NCBI GenBank assembly: GCA_025353725.1 | Contig: JANXOF010000043.1 | Span: forward strand, 1 to 52,522 | Reading direction: 5' to 3' | DNA: 52,522 bases | DNA from: Polyangiaceae bacterium | Lineage (GTDB): Bacteria > Myxococcota_A > Polyangia > Polyangiales > Polyangiaceae | In this document: one piece after another, positions 25,301 through 33,920 of the stretch | Layout of the letters: each line of letters starts with the position of its first letter | Numbering within the stretch: position 1 is the stretch's first letter | The notes under the pieces: model-generated | Databases searched by the model: none | What the model was told of the DNA's origin: nothing | Seen by the model: only the letters and a program-made list of their open reading frames with translations | Made by a program: the position numbers and the translations under genes

Positions 25301-28300
25301 GGATTCCTCGGCGTGCGACGTCACGAGTGTGGCGGGAGGCGCCTCGGGTACAGTCCGCTGCTCGTTCAAAACGACCGAGGCTGGGAGCTACCGCATCACG
25401 GCTGTGGTGAAAGACGACAAGGGTCGATCGAGCCAGACGTCGACGCAAATTTACGTCATGGGCGATACGCAACCGAAGGACAAGAAGCTGGAAGGCGAAC
25501 GCGCGACGCTGGTCCTCGATAAAAAAGAATACAAGCCGGGTGATACGGCTGAGCTCCTCGTGCTCTCACCATTTGTTCCGGCCGAAGGGCTTCTCACCGT
25601 CCGTCGCCAGGGGATTGTGCACCTCGAGCGCTTTTCGATGCGGACGTCGTCGCAAAGCCTCAAAATAAAGCTCGACGACGCTCTCGTGCCCAACGCCGAG
25701 ATTCGTGTCGACCTCGTCGGGAGCGCCGTGCGCGAGGACGCCGCGGGGACGCCCGCTGAGAAACTTCCGAAGCGGCCCGCGTTCGCGTCGAGTGCCGCAG
25801 GCGTCACGATCGTGCCCACGACGAGGACGCTCAGCGTGACGGCGACACCGAAAAAGCCTGCGCTCGAGCCCGGGAGTGCGACGCAAATCGATATCGATGT
25901 CAAAGGACCGGACGGGCGACCGGTCGGTGGCGCGCAGGTCGCCGTGGTCGTCGCGGATGAGTCCGTACTTGCGCTCTCTGGATATAAGACCCCAGATCCC
26001 ATCTCCGTGTTTTACGCCCCGCGCGGTACCGACGTGTACGAGGTCATGGTTCGCGATCGCATTTTGCTTGCTGATCCTGACCTCGCGCGCCTTCGCCAAG
26101 CCGGGGCAGGCAGTAGTCCGCAGACGAGAATGGGCGCGGTCATGATGTCGGCGGGCCCGAGTGGGGGAGGGAAGAGAGCGGCCGACGGGGCTCCTCCTCC
26201 TCCTCCTCCTCCGGCCCCAATGGCGTCGCTCGCGCAGCCCACTGTCCAGCGCTCGAAGTCTGCAGAAGACAGAGAGGAATCTGCCTCGCCGCGCGAACCA
26301 AACATGGCACCCGTCGTGGGGGACACGAAAACTCCGATCGCCGTGCGTGAAAATTGGAGTGCACTCGCTGTCTTCGCTCCGCACGTGACGACCGATGCAC
26401 TGGGGCACGCCGTGGTGCCCGTGAAGCTGCCTGATAACCTCACGCGCTACCGCGTCATGGCCATCGTGGCGGCGAGCGATCGCTTTTTCGGGAGCTCGGA
26501 ATCTACGCTTACGGCTCGCCTCCCGGTGATGGCGCGTCCGTCGGCGCCACGCTTCTTAAACTTCGGCGACACCTTCGAGTTGCCGGTCATCGTTCAAAAC
26601 CAGACAGATACTTCGGTAGAAGTGGGTGTTGTTGCGCGCGCGACGAACGCGCGGATTCTAGAGCCGTCGGCCAAACGCGTAAAAATAGCCCCTAACGATC
26701 GGGCGGAGGTTCGATTTAGCGCGGCGACCGTCAAACCAGGGACAGCACGCTTCCAAATCGGGATTGCGTCGGGGGGATTCTCGGACGCGAGTCAAGTCGA
26801 ACTTCCGGTCTACACGCCGTCGACGACCGAAGCGTTCGCGACCTACGGCGAGATCGACCAAGGCGCCACCGCGCAGCCCGTCAAGATGCCGCCCGGTGTG
26901 TTTCCTCAATTCGGCGGTCTCGAAGTGACCACAAGCTCAACGCAAGTGCAGGCCCTCACCGACGCGCTTCTCTACCTTGTTCATTACCCGTTTGAGTGCA
27001 ACGAACAGATAGCGTCGCGCGTCATCGCGGTCGCCGCCCTCCGTGACGTTCTCCAGGCGTTCAAGGCCGAAGGCTTGCCCTCGCCCGACGCTATCGAAGC
27101 GTCGATGAAGGCCGACTTTGCGAAGCTGAAACGTCACCAGCACTATGACGGCGGGTGGGGCTTTTGGCAGGAGACGCCGTGGCCGTATCTCTCGATTCAT
27201 GTCGCTCACGCCCTCGTTCGCGCGAGGGACAAGGGATACAAACCCGATGAAGCGATGATGACCCGAGCGCAAAGCTACCTGCGCGCCATCGAGTCTCACA
27301 TTCCCGCTTGGTACGGCCCCGACGCGCGTCGCGCGCTTATCGCTTACGCGCTCTTTGTGCGAGGTAAGTTGAACGACGCGGACCCGACGCGCGCGAAGGG
27401 TCTCCTCCGCGAGGCAGGTGGCGTTGCCAACTTGCCTATCGAGGCCATTGGGTGGATATGGCCGACCCTCTCCGCTGACCAAGGCTCGCATGCGGAGAAC
27501 GAGGCTATCCGAGTGCACATCGCGAATCGCGTGACCGAGACGGCGGGGAACGCCCACTTCGTGAGTAGTTACAAGGACTCGAACTGGGTACTCCTTCACT
27601 CGGATCGCCGCGCAGACGGGATCTTGCTCGAGTCGATGATCGGTGATCAGAAAGACAACTCGGTTATCCCGAAGCTCGTCAAGGGTCTTCTCGCACATCG
27701 CACTCAAGGCCGATGGCAAAATACGAATGAAAGCGCCTTTGTTTTGCTCGCGCTCGACCGCTACTTTACTACGTACGAGAAAGTCACTCCGGACTTTGTC
27801 GCGCGGATTTGGCTCGGCGACCGCTTCGCGGCACAGCACGCGTTCAAGGGGCGCACGACGGAATTTAGTGACGTGAAGATCCCGATGCAATGGCTCGCGA
27901 CGGAGCTCAAGGGTCAATCGCAAAATCTTGTCATTGGCAAAGAGGGCCCAGGTCGCCTCTATTATCGTATCGGAATGCAGTACGCACCGACTGACCTCAA
28001 GCTGCCTCCCGCCGATCACGGATTTGTTGTCTCACGGACCTACGAAGGAGCCGAACGCCCCGACGACGTAAAGCGCGATTCGGACGGGACATGGCGCGTG
28101 AAAGCTGGCTCGAAGGTCCGCGTCCGTGTGTCGATGGTCGCGTCGTCGCGGCGTTACCACGTGGCGCTCGTCGACCCGCTCCCGGCAGGGCTCGAGGCGC
28201 TCAATCCGGCGCTCGCGGTGACGGGTGAGATTCCGAAAGATCCAAAGGCCGAGGCGGAACAGTCGAAGTCAGGGCGGTATTGGTATTGGTCGCGAACTTG

Positions 28301-28496
28301 GTATGAACACCAAAACATGCGCGACGAACGGGTCGAGGCGTTTGCGTCGCTGCTGTACGACGGTGTTTGGGACTACTCGTACGTCGCGAAGGCGACCACG
28401 CCGGGCATCTTCATCGTGCCGCCTGCAAGGGCTGAAGAGATGTACTCCCCGGAAACGTTCGGCCGCGGAGCAGGCGACCGAATGCGCATCGAGTAG
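22377..28496 (+). CDS. Bacterial alpha-2-macroglobulin family lipoprotein
   Basis: 2039 residues, a large periplasmic protease-trap or envelope-defence protein. The lipoprotein signal SMLVAFLATAC anchors it to a membrane. Macroglobulin-like beta domains fill roughly residues 100-1250. A Gly/Pro-rich segment with a proline run (about 1262-1285) is followed by the alpha-2-macroglobulin domain (ENWSALAVFAPHVTTDALGH) and a thioester domain with PFECNEQ: Cys-Asn-Glu-Gln at 1541-1544, so the reactive thioester is predicted intact. The C-terminal domain contains YDGVWDYSYVAKATTPGIFI. This is the longer YfhM/BRO-like class. A TTG at 22368 is an alternative start. No pbpC-like penicillin-binding protein gene, a common partner, is adjacent. 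Confidence 0.96.
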   Translation: MKRNALSLFVLSMLVAFLATACPGQKPSDFPNLAKPSDGLAGPLAWKVSKSGLGFRLSNADSDGDKEIEHKIAPSTPLAKRDVAALVARLPVLNADPEDAKDFAMRDKSLPAPRPGKTVSEAFPPPGGPPPAVVAVSGPLTVERHAPEGAVEIAPHLSMTFSQPMVPITTMEDLGTEKLPVRLTNQPPGKWRWLGTKTLLFQPEKRFAMATEYEVEIPAGTKSMSGNTLQKAEQWKFTTPPVKLIQGWPSSNQEPREPLLFAEFDQEIDPKVMLASVELSSGRGALPLRLADSDEIETNDAARRMSQAAEKGRWLAFKPVDKLPIATQFTVRIKAGAPSAEGPRRTLKDQVYSFSTYGAFRVLQSDCGFDDRCRPLQAFSASFSNAIDAKTFDKNLVRVRPEIQGLKVEVNGQSMTLSGRTRGRTKYAVTVAGSLGDVHGQTLGGDAHLTFDVGSAEPAMFAAENDMVILDPASPKSYTVYSINEPGLHARVFAVLPEDWQHYVQYLREWERPRKLKPPGRLVFDKVLTPRKAADELVATNVDLSSALNTGGYGQMLVIVEPTREPPKDYRRAELDVWVQSTDLGVNAFVEADGVTGWVTRLNDGAPEEGAQLSLVDAGVALTDKRGVARVSLASRPGGLLTARKGKDLVLVTSLRDRGYVNSRRSDALRWLVFDDRGMYKPGEEVHVKGWIRRAGMSRGGDLDAVPGVAGKVASFTVRDPRNAEIGKGNANFDELGGFDFAFKLPGNANLGHAYIQLTAEGFENNGQATSHGFEIQEFRRPEFEVTAKSSEGPHHVGEHAVATLTAAYYAGGGIAEAPVAWNVTRRPASFTPPNRSEFHFGAAPQFAWSWRDSSHEDSKVETWTSHTNAQGVHRLRVDFDALEPSYPMSIEFAGQVTDVNRQQWAGRTTMLIHPSDHYVGLRLAKNFIRMGENIELDLMVSDLDGQAVGGRAVSVKAARTDWEQRGGEYVERELDSSACDVTSVAGGASGTVRCSFKTTEAGSYRITAVVKDDKGRSSQTSTQIYVMGDTQPKDKKLEGERATLVLDKKEYKPGDTAELLVLSPFVPAEGLLTVRRQGIVHLERFSMRTSSQSLKIKLDDALVPNAEIRVDLVGSAVREDAAGTPAEKLPKRPAFASSAAGVTIVPTTRTLSVTATPKKPALEPGSATQIDIDVKGPDGRPVGGAQVAVVVADESVLALSGYKTPDPISVFYAPRGTDVYEVMVRDRILLADPDLARLRQAGAGSSPQTRMGAVMMSAGPSGGGKRAADGAPPPPPPPAPMASLAQPTVQRSKSAEDREESASPREPNMAPVVGDTKTPIAVRENWSALAVFAPHVTTDALGHAVVPVKLPDNLTRYRVMAIVAASDRFFGSSESTLTARLPVMARPSAPRFLNFGDTFELPVIVQNQTDTSVEVGVVARATNARILEPSAKRVKIAPNDRAEVRFSAATVKPGTARFQIGIASGGFSDASQVELPVYTPSTTEAFATYGEIDQGATAQPVKMPPGVFPQFGGLEVTTSSTQVQALTDALLYLVHYPFECNEQIASRVIAVAALRDVLQAFKAEGLPSPDAIEASMKADFAKLKRHQHYDGGWGFWQETPWPYLSIHVAHALVRARDKGYKPDEAMMTRAQSYLRAIESHIPAWYGPDARRALIAYALFVRGKLNDADPTRAKGLLREAGGVANLPIEAIGWIWPTLSADQGSHAENEAIRVHIANRVTETAGNAHFVSSYKDSNWVLLHSDRRADGILLESMIGDQKDNSVIPKLVKGLLAHRTQGRWQNTNESAFVLLALDRYFTTYEKVTPDFVARIWLGDRFAAQHAFKGRTTEFSDVKIPMQWLATELKGQSQNLVIGKEGPGRLYYRIGMQYAPTDLKLPPADHGFVVSRTYEGAERPDDVKRDSDGTWRVKAGSKVRVRVSMVASSRRYHVALVDPLPAGLEALNPALAVTGEIPKDPKAEAEQSKSGRYWYWSRTWYEHQNMRDERVEAFASLLYDGVWDYSYVAKATTPGIFIVPPARAEEMYSPETFGRGAGDRMRIE

Positions 28497-28538
28497 GCCG
28501 GTCGCTGGGGTTGTCGCGTTCTCACCCACACGTACCTT

Positions 28539-29147
28539 TCAATCGCTTACTTTTGCAAAGCTGCTCGATTGTCTCGAGACTTTCGAAGTGAGCAAAAGCC
28601 CGTTGAACTCGAGTTTCAAGCCTTTCAAACTGAAACATGGCGATCGGCTGACGCCGCAGTTGGGCATCTCATCGGGGGCCAACGCCAAGCCGCAGGTCGA
28701 CGGATCGCCCAGGGTTTTGCTCTCGAGCGTTCGAATCGACAAGGAAGAAACGACTGCGGGAACAGCCATTCCGATCGGGGGTGCACTTGCGGAACACTTG
28801 AGAATGACGGTTACGGCAGTTGGTTCAAACCGAAGCCGCATGGGCTGGCCGCCGACCGTGCCCTCCCACAAGCCGTTGAGTGAGTTGGGCGTTGCAACGA
28901 TGGACGGGACTCGCGCGAAGAGGGCTTGGTAATCTGCAGCGGCTGGTTCCGGCAGCGCGTCCGTCGGGGTCGCACTCTTTCGCGGAGCATCCGCGCCCGC
29001 GTCTTCGTCTTTGGTCGCGCCTCCGTCGGCGCTCCCTGCCACCACTGCGCCGCCGCTCGTCGCGGCACATCCCCCGTCTGCGAGCGCAAGTCCGAGTCCC
29101 AGTCCCATTCCGGCAAAGCGTACGAACGCAACGTAGTCCTTCAACAT
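28539..29147 (-). CDS. Hypothetical lipoprotein
   Basis: About 202 residues from ATG 29147 with AGGAAAG upstream (the minus-strand frame is open further, to 29432, without coding character). The N-terminal signal MLKDYVAFVRFAGMGLGLGL leads to a lipobox-like LADGGC. After an Ala/Asp-rich linker, the mature part (NGLWEGTVGGQPMRLRFEP, then VILKCSASAPPIGMAVPAVV) has the look of a small beta-barrel or lipocalin-like domain (GLWEGT start). Convergent with the macroglobulin gene, 42 bases away, and divergent from the OmpA-like gene. Confidence 0.72.
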   Translation of the reverse strand: MLKDYVAFVRFAGMGLGLGLALADGGCAATSGGAVVAGSADGGATKDEDAGADAPRKSATPTDALPEPAAADYQALFARVPSIVATPNSLNGLWEGTVGGQPMRLRFEPTAVTVILKCSASAPPIGMAVPAVVSSLSIRTLESKTLGDPSTCGLALAPDEMPNCGVSRSPCFSLKGLKLEFNGLLLTSKVSRQSSSFAKVSD

Positions 29148-29303
29148 GTCTGGCTTTCCTTGCACCTCCAACGGTCTCGCGCAAGCTCCTGAAACCGCTC
29201 GGATAAGCAAGCGAGACGCGAAGTGTGCGTGGACGGTCCCCAAGGACTCGGATATTCCAGAGTTCGAAGGGCTTTTCCTCCCCCCCCATCCCCGGGTCCT
29301 AAA

Positions 29304-30101
29304 ATGCTTTCCCGAATGCTTCACTTTTCCCGGTCTTCTACGGCCTTTCGTGTCGTGCCGACCTCGCTCGGCCTCATAGGGCTCGTGACGCTCGCAGCAC
29401 TGAGTCTGTCGGCCTGCGGCGGCGTGACTCAATTTTCCGGGGCGCAGCCCTTTACGGTTGCGGGTACGCCGCCGCCACCACCGCCTCCTCCTGTCGCGAA
29501 GGAAGAGCCGAAGCCGCCGCCGCGCGTCGAGCTACGAGACAACAAGATTGATTTCAAAGAGAAGATTCAATTCGAGGCGAACAAGGCCATCATCAAGCCG
29601 CAGTCCGATTCGCTGCTTCACGATATCGCGGAGGTGATTACGAAGAACCCGCAAGTGAAGAAGCTCTCGATCGAGGGCCATGCCTCGTCCGAGGGAGATG
29701 CCAAGCGGAATAAGACGCTGTCGGACGAGCGAGCGAAAGCCGTCGTGGCTCATCTCATAAAAAAAGAGAACGTCGATGCGGCTCGGATGGTCGCCAAGGG
29801 TTGGGGTATCGAAAAGCCCATTGCTCCAAACGACACCGAGGAGAATCGCGAAAAGAACCGCCGCGTCGAGTTCCTCGTAGTCGAGCAAGACGTGACGCAG
29901 AAGAAGGTTGAAATCGATGCGACCACGGGCAAAGAGAAGATCGTCGAAACGAAAACAGAGTCGATGAAGGCCGTTGAAACACCGGCACCCGCTCCGCCGT
30001 TGCCGGACGCCAAGCCCGCAGCACCGGCGAAGCCTGCGCCCTCTGCACCCGCTGCGCCCGTTGCGAAGCCCGCCTCTACCCCCAAGCCGGTCACGAAGTG
30101 A
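29304..30101 (+). CDS. OmpA-family lipoprotein
   Basis: 265 residues from ATG 29304 (ATG 29316 also possible). The lipoprotein signal ends at LSLSACGG. A proline run (TPPPPPPPPVAKEEPKPPP) spans the distance to peptidoglycan, and residues about 75-190 form the OmpA C-terminal domain that binds diaminopimelate: INFEANKAII-type KIQFEANKAIIKPQSDSLLH, LSIEGHASSEGDAKRNKTLS and the closing NRRVEFLVVE. A Lys/Ala/Pro-rich tail follows. It likely links the outer membrane to peptidoglycan. It is followed 16 bases later by the AgmX-like lipoprotein, almost certainly in one operon. Confidence 0.93.
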   Translation: MLSRMLHFSRSSTAFRVVPTSLGLIGLVTLAALSLSACGGVTQFSGAQPFTVAGTPPPPPPPPVAKEEPKPPPRVELRDNKIDFKEKIQFEANKAIIKPQSDSLLHDIAEVITKNPQVKKLSIEGHASSEGDAKRNKTLSDERAKAVVAHLIKKENVDAARMVAKGWGIEKPIAPNDTEENREKNRRVEFLVVEQDVTQKKVEIDATTGKEKIVETKTESMKAVETPAPAPPLPDAKPAAPAKPAPSAPAAPVAKPASTPKPVTK

Positions 30102-30117
30102 CGTGGAGAATTATTCT

Positions 30118-30504
30118 ATGAAAACCACTTTTTCGGTCGGTCTCGTCGCTGGCGCTGTTTCCTTCATCGCGGGGTGCTCCTTTGCGGCGCGCAGCCCCGA
30201 AATGTACCGCGATGACACCAAAGCCGTTCTCGAGCCGAAGGCGAACGACATCCGCGCTTGCTACGATGACGCGTTGAAGGCGACGCCTGGCGCTCAAGGC
30301 AAGGTCACGATTACCTTCGACGTCGAAACCGAGGCCGGAAAGATCATCAACATCGCGGTAGACAAGGCAAATACGACGGCGCCTGAGGCAGTATCCGCCT
30401 GCGTGACCAAGAATATTCAGGGCCTCGGGCTAACGCCTGCGGACGGTAGCACCGGGCGGGGTACCTTCGTTTGGGACTTCACGGCGCCTGCGCCGAAAAC
30501 CTAG
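30118..30504 (+). CDS. AgmX/PglI C-terminal-domain lipoprotein
   Basis: 128 residues from ATG 30118 with GGAG ten bases upstream. The lipobox is FIAGCS. The mature part (residues about 38-125) matches the small TonB-C-like domain of myxobacterial AgmX/PglI proteins: NDIRACYDDALKATPGAQGK, VTITFDVETEAGKIINIAVD and VSACVTKNIQGLGLTPADG, with paired cysteines at the conserved RACYD and SACV positions. In gliding myxobacteria such proteins belong to envelope-spanning machines; here only the lipoprotein form is present, paired with an OmpA-like partner. Confidence 0.85.
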   Translation: MKTTFSVGLVAGAVSFIAGCSFAARSPEMYRDDTKAVLEPKANDIRACYDDALKATPGAQGKVTITFDVETEAGKIINIAVDKANTTAPEAVSACVTKNIQGLGLTPADGSTGRGTFVWDFTAPAPKT

Positions 30505-30527
30505 CTTTCGCCGAACGCGCGTTGTGT

Positions 30528-30556
30528 AGGCCAGCTCTCCATCAACGAGCTGGCCT
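30528..30556. terminator. Bidirectional hairpin terminator candidate
   Basis: A perfect 10-bp stem, AGGCCAGCTC (30528-30537) and GAGCTGGCCT (30547-30556), with loop tccatcaac. It lies between two converging genes (stops at 30504 and 30600) and so could terminate both. There is no T-tract on either side. Confidence 0.6.
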
Positions 30557-30599
30557 CCGGCGATGGGTGCTCGGAAAGGCGCGTTCGCAGTGGCTTGGG

Positions 30600-31109
30600 T
30601 CAATCGAGTCGAAGCGCGCGAGGCTGCGGCAAACTCTCCGCGCCGCGCGCGTCAACGACGCTTATTTGAAGCAGTCGCGTGCGGTTGCGCCGACCCTTGG
30701 GCGCGTCATGGGTTTCCTCGCGGCCCGCAGCGTTGTCGCGATCGCTTTGCGCGCTGGGGATAAGTTCGTTCTCATTCTCATTCCCGATGTCCGCCGCGCG
30801 GATGAGAAGCGTTACTCGCGCGCTTTCACGTGTAGGGTTCGGTGTGGGTACATCCACGATGGCATCAATGTTCGGCGGCAGCCGGTAGCGCACGCGCGTC
30901 ACGGCCTCGAAGTCGTTGTCGTGAAAAAGCAGCGTCACAGGAATGGCGTACGTCGCAGCGCGAAGGGGCACCGTGAACGGGGCCTCCACCGAGTCGAGGA
31001 TGGGTGCCTCGTTCGCTACCGGTTCGCCGCAGCCCACACCCATCACGGCGAACGCAAAAGCGAGTGGCGCCGACGTCCACGCGAAACGTCCCGCGCGAGG
31101 ACGAACCAT
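30600..31109 (-). CDS. Hypothetical lipoprotein
   Basis: 169 residues from ATG 31109. The signal peptide FAWTSAPLAFAFAVMGVGC ends with lipobox GVGC. The mature part has extended beta-like sequence (APFTVPLRAATYAIPVTLLF) and a cadherin- or Ig-like pattern DNDFEAVTRVRYRLPPNID, ending with SVVDARGAES. The frame is open upstream to 31466, but that part is antisense to the following gene and unlike protein. It lies downstream of the phosphorylase-like gene on the same strand. Confidence 0.7.
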   Translation of the reverse strand: MVRPRAGRFAWTSAPLAFAFAVMGVGCGEPVANEAPILDSVEAPFTVPLRAATYAIPVTLLFHDNDFEAVTRVRYRLPPNIDAIVDVPTPNPTRESARVTLLIRAADIGNENENELIPSAQSDRDNAAGREETHDAPKGRRNRTRLLQISVVDARGAESLPQPRALRLD

Positions 31110-31260
31110 CCGAGGCGGCAGGTCGAATCTCAAGGTCTTCGTGGGATAGCACCATGGGGGTCTGGCGCCATCCTCAATTGGTGCACATCTGGACGGCCTT
31201 CGAGAAGCACGGCGTCTCGCGGCGACGGCGCGACCATGCTTTCGCGGTGGACACTCGACG

Positions 31261-33006
31261 TCAGGCGAGGCGCGCGATTTCGAGCTCGATGACCCTGCGG
31301 ACAATCGCGATGGCGCACGCGTACGTCGCATCCACCCCGAAAAAGCTAAGGCTCTTCGAGAGGAGCGATTGGCGCCTCGAGTACGGCGTGTCGGACGCGT
31401 AGTGCACGATGCCCAGGTCGAACGGCGTGTGGGCCGAGAGATGCACGACCTCGTCGGTCGGCACACGTCGCGGGTTCACGAGTTCGTAAGTCGCGCCTAG
31501 GAACGGCCCCGCCTCCATTTCGAGTACCGTGTAGCCACTCGAATAAAAGGCGTCCATGTACTCCTTGTTTTGTAAAAAAGCGCTTCGTACGGTGACGGCT
31601 TTTTGGTTGTCGAAGACGCTTCCGTGACGCAAGTAGGGCGCCACGTCGCGCGCCGTGAATGCGTTTTTGAAAAGGAACGTATTCTTTGAGTGCTCGTCGT
31701 AGACGGTGCCACTCAGCATCACGTCACCGACGCGCCCGTTGAGAGTCGCGGCTTTTCCCATAATGTAGATTCCACGCACTTCGCCGACGCCTTGACCGAG
31801 CCGTGACAGCAAGTGGTAGGCAGCCATTCCAAGCGGGTAGTCGATATTGACCAGGACAGCGTCACTGCGCTTCAGACGCTCGATCCCTGGCATCTTCAGG
31901 CGAGGGTCGAGGAGCTCGGGGTCGAGTTCCCTCAAGTGGGCGATTTGAGCGTCAACGTCGATATGTCCTGGCTCGGAGAGATGCACGAGACCTTGGCTAG
32001 CCTCGAAGGCTCGCACTTCGTCCATCTTCGATGTGCCCGCGCTCGCGTGGATGTACCCGCGAAGTAAGTAGTAGAGGAGGGGAGCGAGCTGCGTCGTGTC
32101 GTTGAGCGCCGCAACCCGCGCGACCTCGTCGCCGAGGCCTTCCGGATCGCGCAGCCGCGCCCAAGCGACGATCTCGTCAGCGTGCGATCGCGCGTAGCCG
32201 CCGACTAGATTCGCGAGCGCGTGCGTATTCGACGACACGAAGTAGACGGGGGGCCGTCGTGGCGGAGTTGCCTTCACGTAGGCAGGCTCGATACCACTCC
32301 ACCACCTCTGTGCCGCGCGCTGGTATTGAGAGTACGAAGGCGCGAGCATCCGTATACGGAGATCGAGCGGTCGGTCGTAAAGCGCCTGCCCGTCGCGTTC
32401 GAGTCGCGCGGCCCCGAACGCATCGAGCAGCTTTTGAGCGTCATCGTTCGAAACGCCGAGCGCGGAGGCGAGCGAGCCGGGATTACGTACGATCGTAATC
32501 ATAGCCTCCGGCGAGGCCACGACACTCCGCAGGCGATTGTGAATCTTATTCCACTCGATCTGGTAGGCCGTGACGATCGGAACCAGATCGTCGATATCGC
32601 TCGCGCTCGCGATAAACACGGCGAGCTTTCCGCGTCCGTCTGCGCCGGAGTCGCTGTCGCTGTCGGTCTCGGTCTCAATTCGGAGCGGCCGCCTCCGTCC
32701 TCGCGTTTTCGCGATTTTCCACTGCCGTACGTCGTAGCCCGCCGCCTCGAAGAGCTCGTGCGACTGCCCTAGAATAATCGAGTCGACATCGGGCATACTC
32801 GCCGGGAGCCGCGCTGCGGCATACGCGAAGGCCGACAAATCGGGAGCTTCCGCGAGCGCGCCGGCGTGAAGGCTTGACCCACTGTACGCGTGGCCCTCCT
32901 CGAAGGCGCGCACACGCACTTCGCCGGAAGACCGGAGCAGAGAATAGTAGGTTGAGATGTAGAGGCTTATCTCCTCGGACTGGGGTTCGGGTGGGCTCCG
33001 CAGCAT
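31261..33006 (-). CDS. Large protein with a C-terminal nucleoside-phosphorylase-like segment
   Basis: 581 residues from ATG 33006. No signal peptide. Residues about 385-530 read like the PNP/UDP phosphorylase fold: IYIMGKAATLNGRVGDVMLS followed by GTVYDEHSKNTFLF, SVFDNQKAVTVRSAFLQNKE and GYTVLEMEAGPFLGATYE, the last resembling the VxMExA ribose-binding stretch of that superfamily. The N-terminal 380 residues are helical, with an acidic insert (ETDSDSDSGADG) near residue 115. I recall similar proteins annotated as DUF6909, but this was not checked. Substrate is unknown. It starts 25 bases after the lipoprotein gene at 33032 on the same strand. Confidence 0.82.
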   Translation of the reverse strand: MLRSPPEPQSEEISLYISTYYSLLRSSGEVRVRAFEEGHAYSGSSLHAGALAEAPDLSAFAYAAARLPASMPDVDSIILGQSHELFEAAGYDVRQWKIAKTRGRRRPLRIETETDSDSDSGADGRGKLAVFIASASDIDDLVPIVTAYQIEWNKIHNRLRSVVASPEAMITIVRNPGSLASALGVSNDDAQKLLDAFGAARLERDGQALYDRPLDLRIRMLAPSYSQYQRAAQRWWSGIEPAYVKATPPRRPPVYFVSSNTHALANLVGGYARSHADEIVAWARLRDPEGLGDEVARVAALNDTTQLAPLLYYLLRGYIHASAGTSKMDEVRAFEASQGLVHLSEPGHIDVDAQIAHLRELDPELLDPRLKMPGIERLKRSDAVLVNIDYPLGMAAYHLLSRLGQGVGEVRGIYIMGKAATLNGRVGDVMLSGTVYDEHSKNTFLFKNAFTARDVAPYLRHGSVFDNQKAVTVRSAFLQNKEYMDAFYSSGYTVLEMEAGPFLGATYELVNPRRVPTDEVVHLSAHTPFDLGIVHYASDTPYSRRQSLLSKSLSFFGVDATYACAIAIVRRVIELEIARLA

Positions 33007-33031
33007 CGTGCGACGCAGCTTAGTCTATTTT

Positions 33032-33613
33032 TTAGGTGGTCGGAACGCACGTGAGGGTTGCCGTCGCTGCGGGTTCGGCGTCGCCCACCTTGGCTTTGTG
33101 CGTCACGACAGCGTTTGCTCGCTTGGCGTCGAAGGTCACGGTGATACGTGCATCGCTCGAGCTGTAAATGCGCGACGAGCTGCCGGCTTTTGCGGTCATC
33201 GTGATGACTCCCCAGTCCTCAATTCCTGCTTCGAGGCCGCTCCGAATTCCAAAGACTTGCATCGACCCCGTTTTGCCGTCGACCGCAATGTCGTTGTAGC
33301 GAACATTCCACGCGTCCGACCACGTCTGGTCGTCGTCCGCGGTGCCCTTGCACGTGAACGCGAGAGACGCGGCGGGCTTAGGCGCCACCTCTGGCGTTGT
33401 GGAGGCCTCTGGCTTGGTCGGCTTCGCCGGCGTCGCGCCCGTTCCCGTGCTTGCGGGGTCCTTCTTCGCGGCCTCTGGAGCGACGACTTCGGGCGTCCTT
33501 CGGCGCGTGGTCTGCGCGCTCTCGCTATCTCCATTCGGGTCTTCCGAGCTCGCGCAGTGGCACATGAGGACAGAGAGAGACGAACCAAATACGAGGGCAA
33601 GCTTGAGATTCAT
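33032..33613 (-). CDS. Hypothetical lipoprotein
   Basis: 193 residues from ATG 33613 with GGGAG upstream. The lipobox region is SSLSVLMCHCAS. A Pro/Lys/Ala/Thr-rich linker (about 30-85) leads to a beta-rich domain (LAFTCKGTADDDQTWSDAWN, VRYNDIAVDGKTGSMQVFG, RITVTFDAKRANAVVTHKAK) with one cysteine pair, probably an Ig-like or lipocalin-like fold. First gene of a minus-strand group with the phosphorylase-like gene. Confidence 0.75.
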   Translation of the reverse strand: MNLKLALVFGSSLSVLMCHCASSEDPNGDSESAQTTRRRTPEVVAPEAAKKDPASTGTGATPAKPTKPEASTTPEVAPKPAASLAFTCKGTADDDQTWSDAWNVRYNDIAVDGKTGSMQVFGIRSGLEAGIEDWGVITMTAKAGSSSRIYSSSDARITVTFDAKRANAVVTHKAKVGDAEPAATATLTCVPTT

Positions 33614-33920
33614 GGTATTTCTCCCGTTGATCCGATGAAGGCCGCGTCGCTTTTGCGACGGGTTAGGCCGTGTGGTTGGGCGACCGCGTCGGTGCGCCCT
33701 GCCACACTGTGATGCACCCGGCGTACCTAGGCGGACGTGGAGCGCGTGTCTCGCCTAGAAGCCCACCGAAGCCCTGTTGGCGCCTGCTTCGTCGCGCAGC
33801 CTCCGCTCGCGTCGTCGTCCGCCGAAGCGCGGGCGATCCAGGCCGTGGGGTCGGAAGATCCTCAGTGCGAGAGGTGTGAAAACATCGTTCATGCGCCTAC
33901 ATAAGCGCTCTTTGCGCAAA
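33614..33920. other. Intergenic region without a supported gene
   Basis: About 307 bases between two minus-strand genes. Visible structures are a 7-bp inverted repeat CTAGGCG/CGCCTAG (33727-33733, 33752-33758) and the perfect palindrome TTTGCGCAAA (33911-33920) directly after the stop of the next gene. Either could help terminate that gene. Nothing else was seen. Confidence 0.6.

Noticed and set aside
26190-26225. Poly-proline run in the macroglobulin gene as a sequencing or frame problem
   Set aside because: The frame is open and family-consistent on both sides; Pro/Gly-rich linkers at this place are usual for such proteins.
33911-33920. Palindrome TTTGCGCAAA as an operator
   Set aside because: It lies immediately after a stop codon and is short; a role in termination or chance is more likely.
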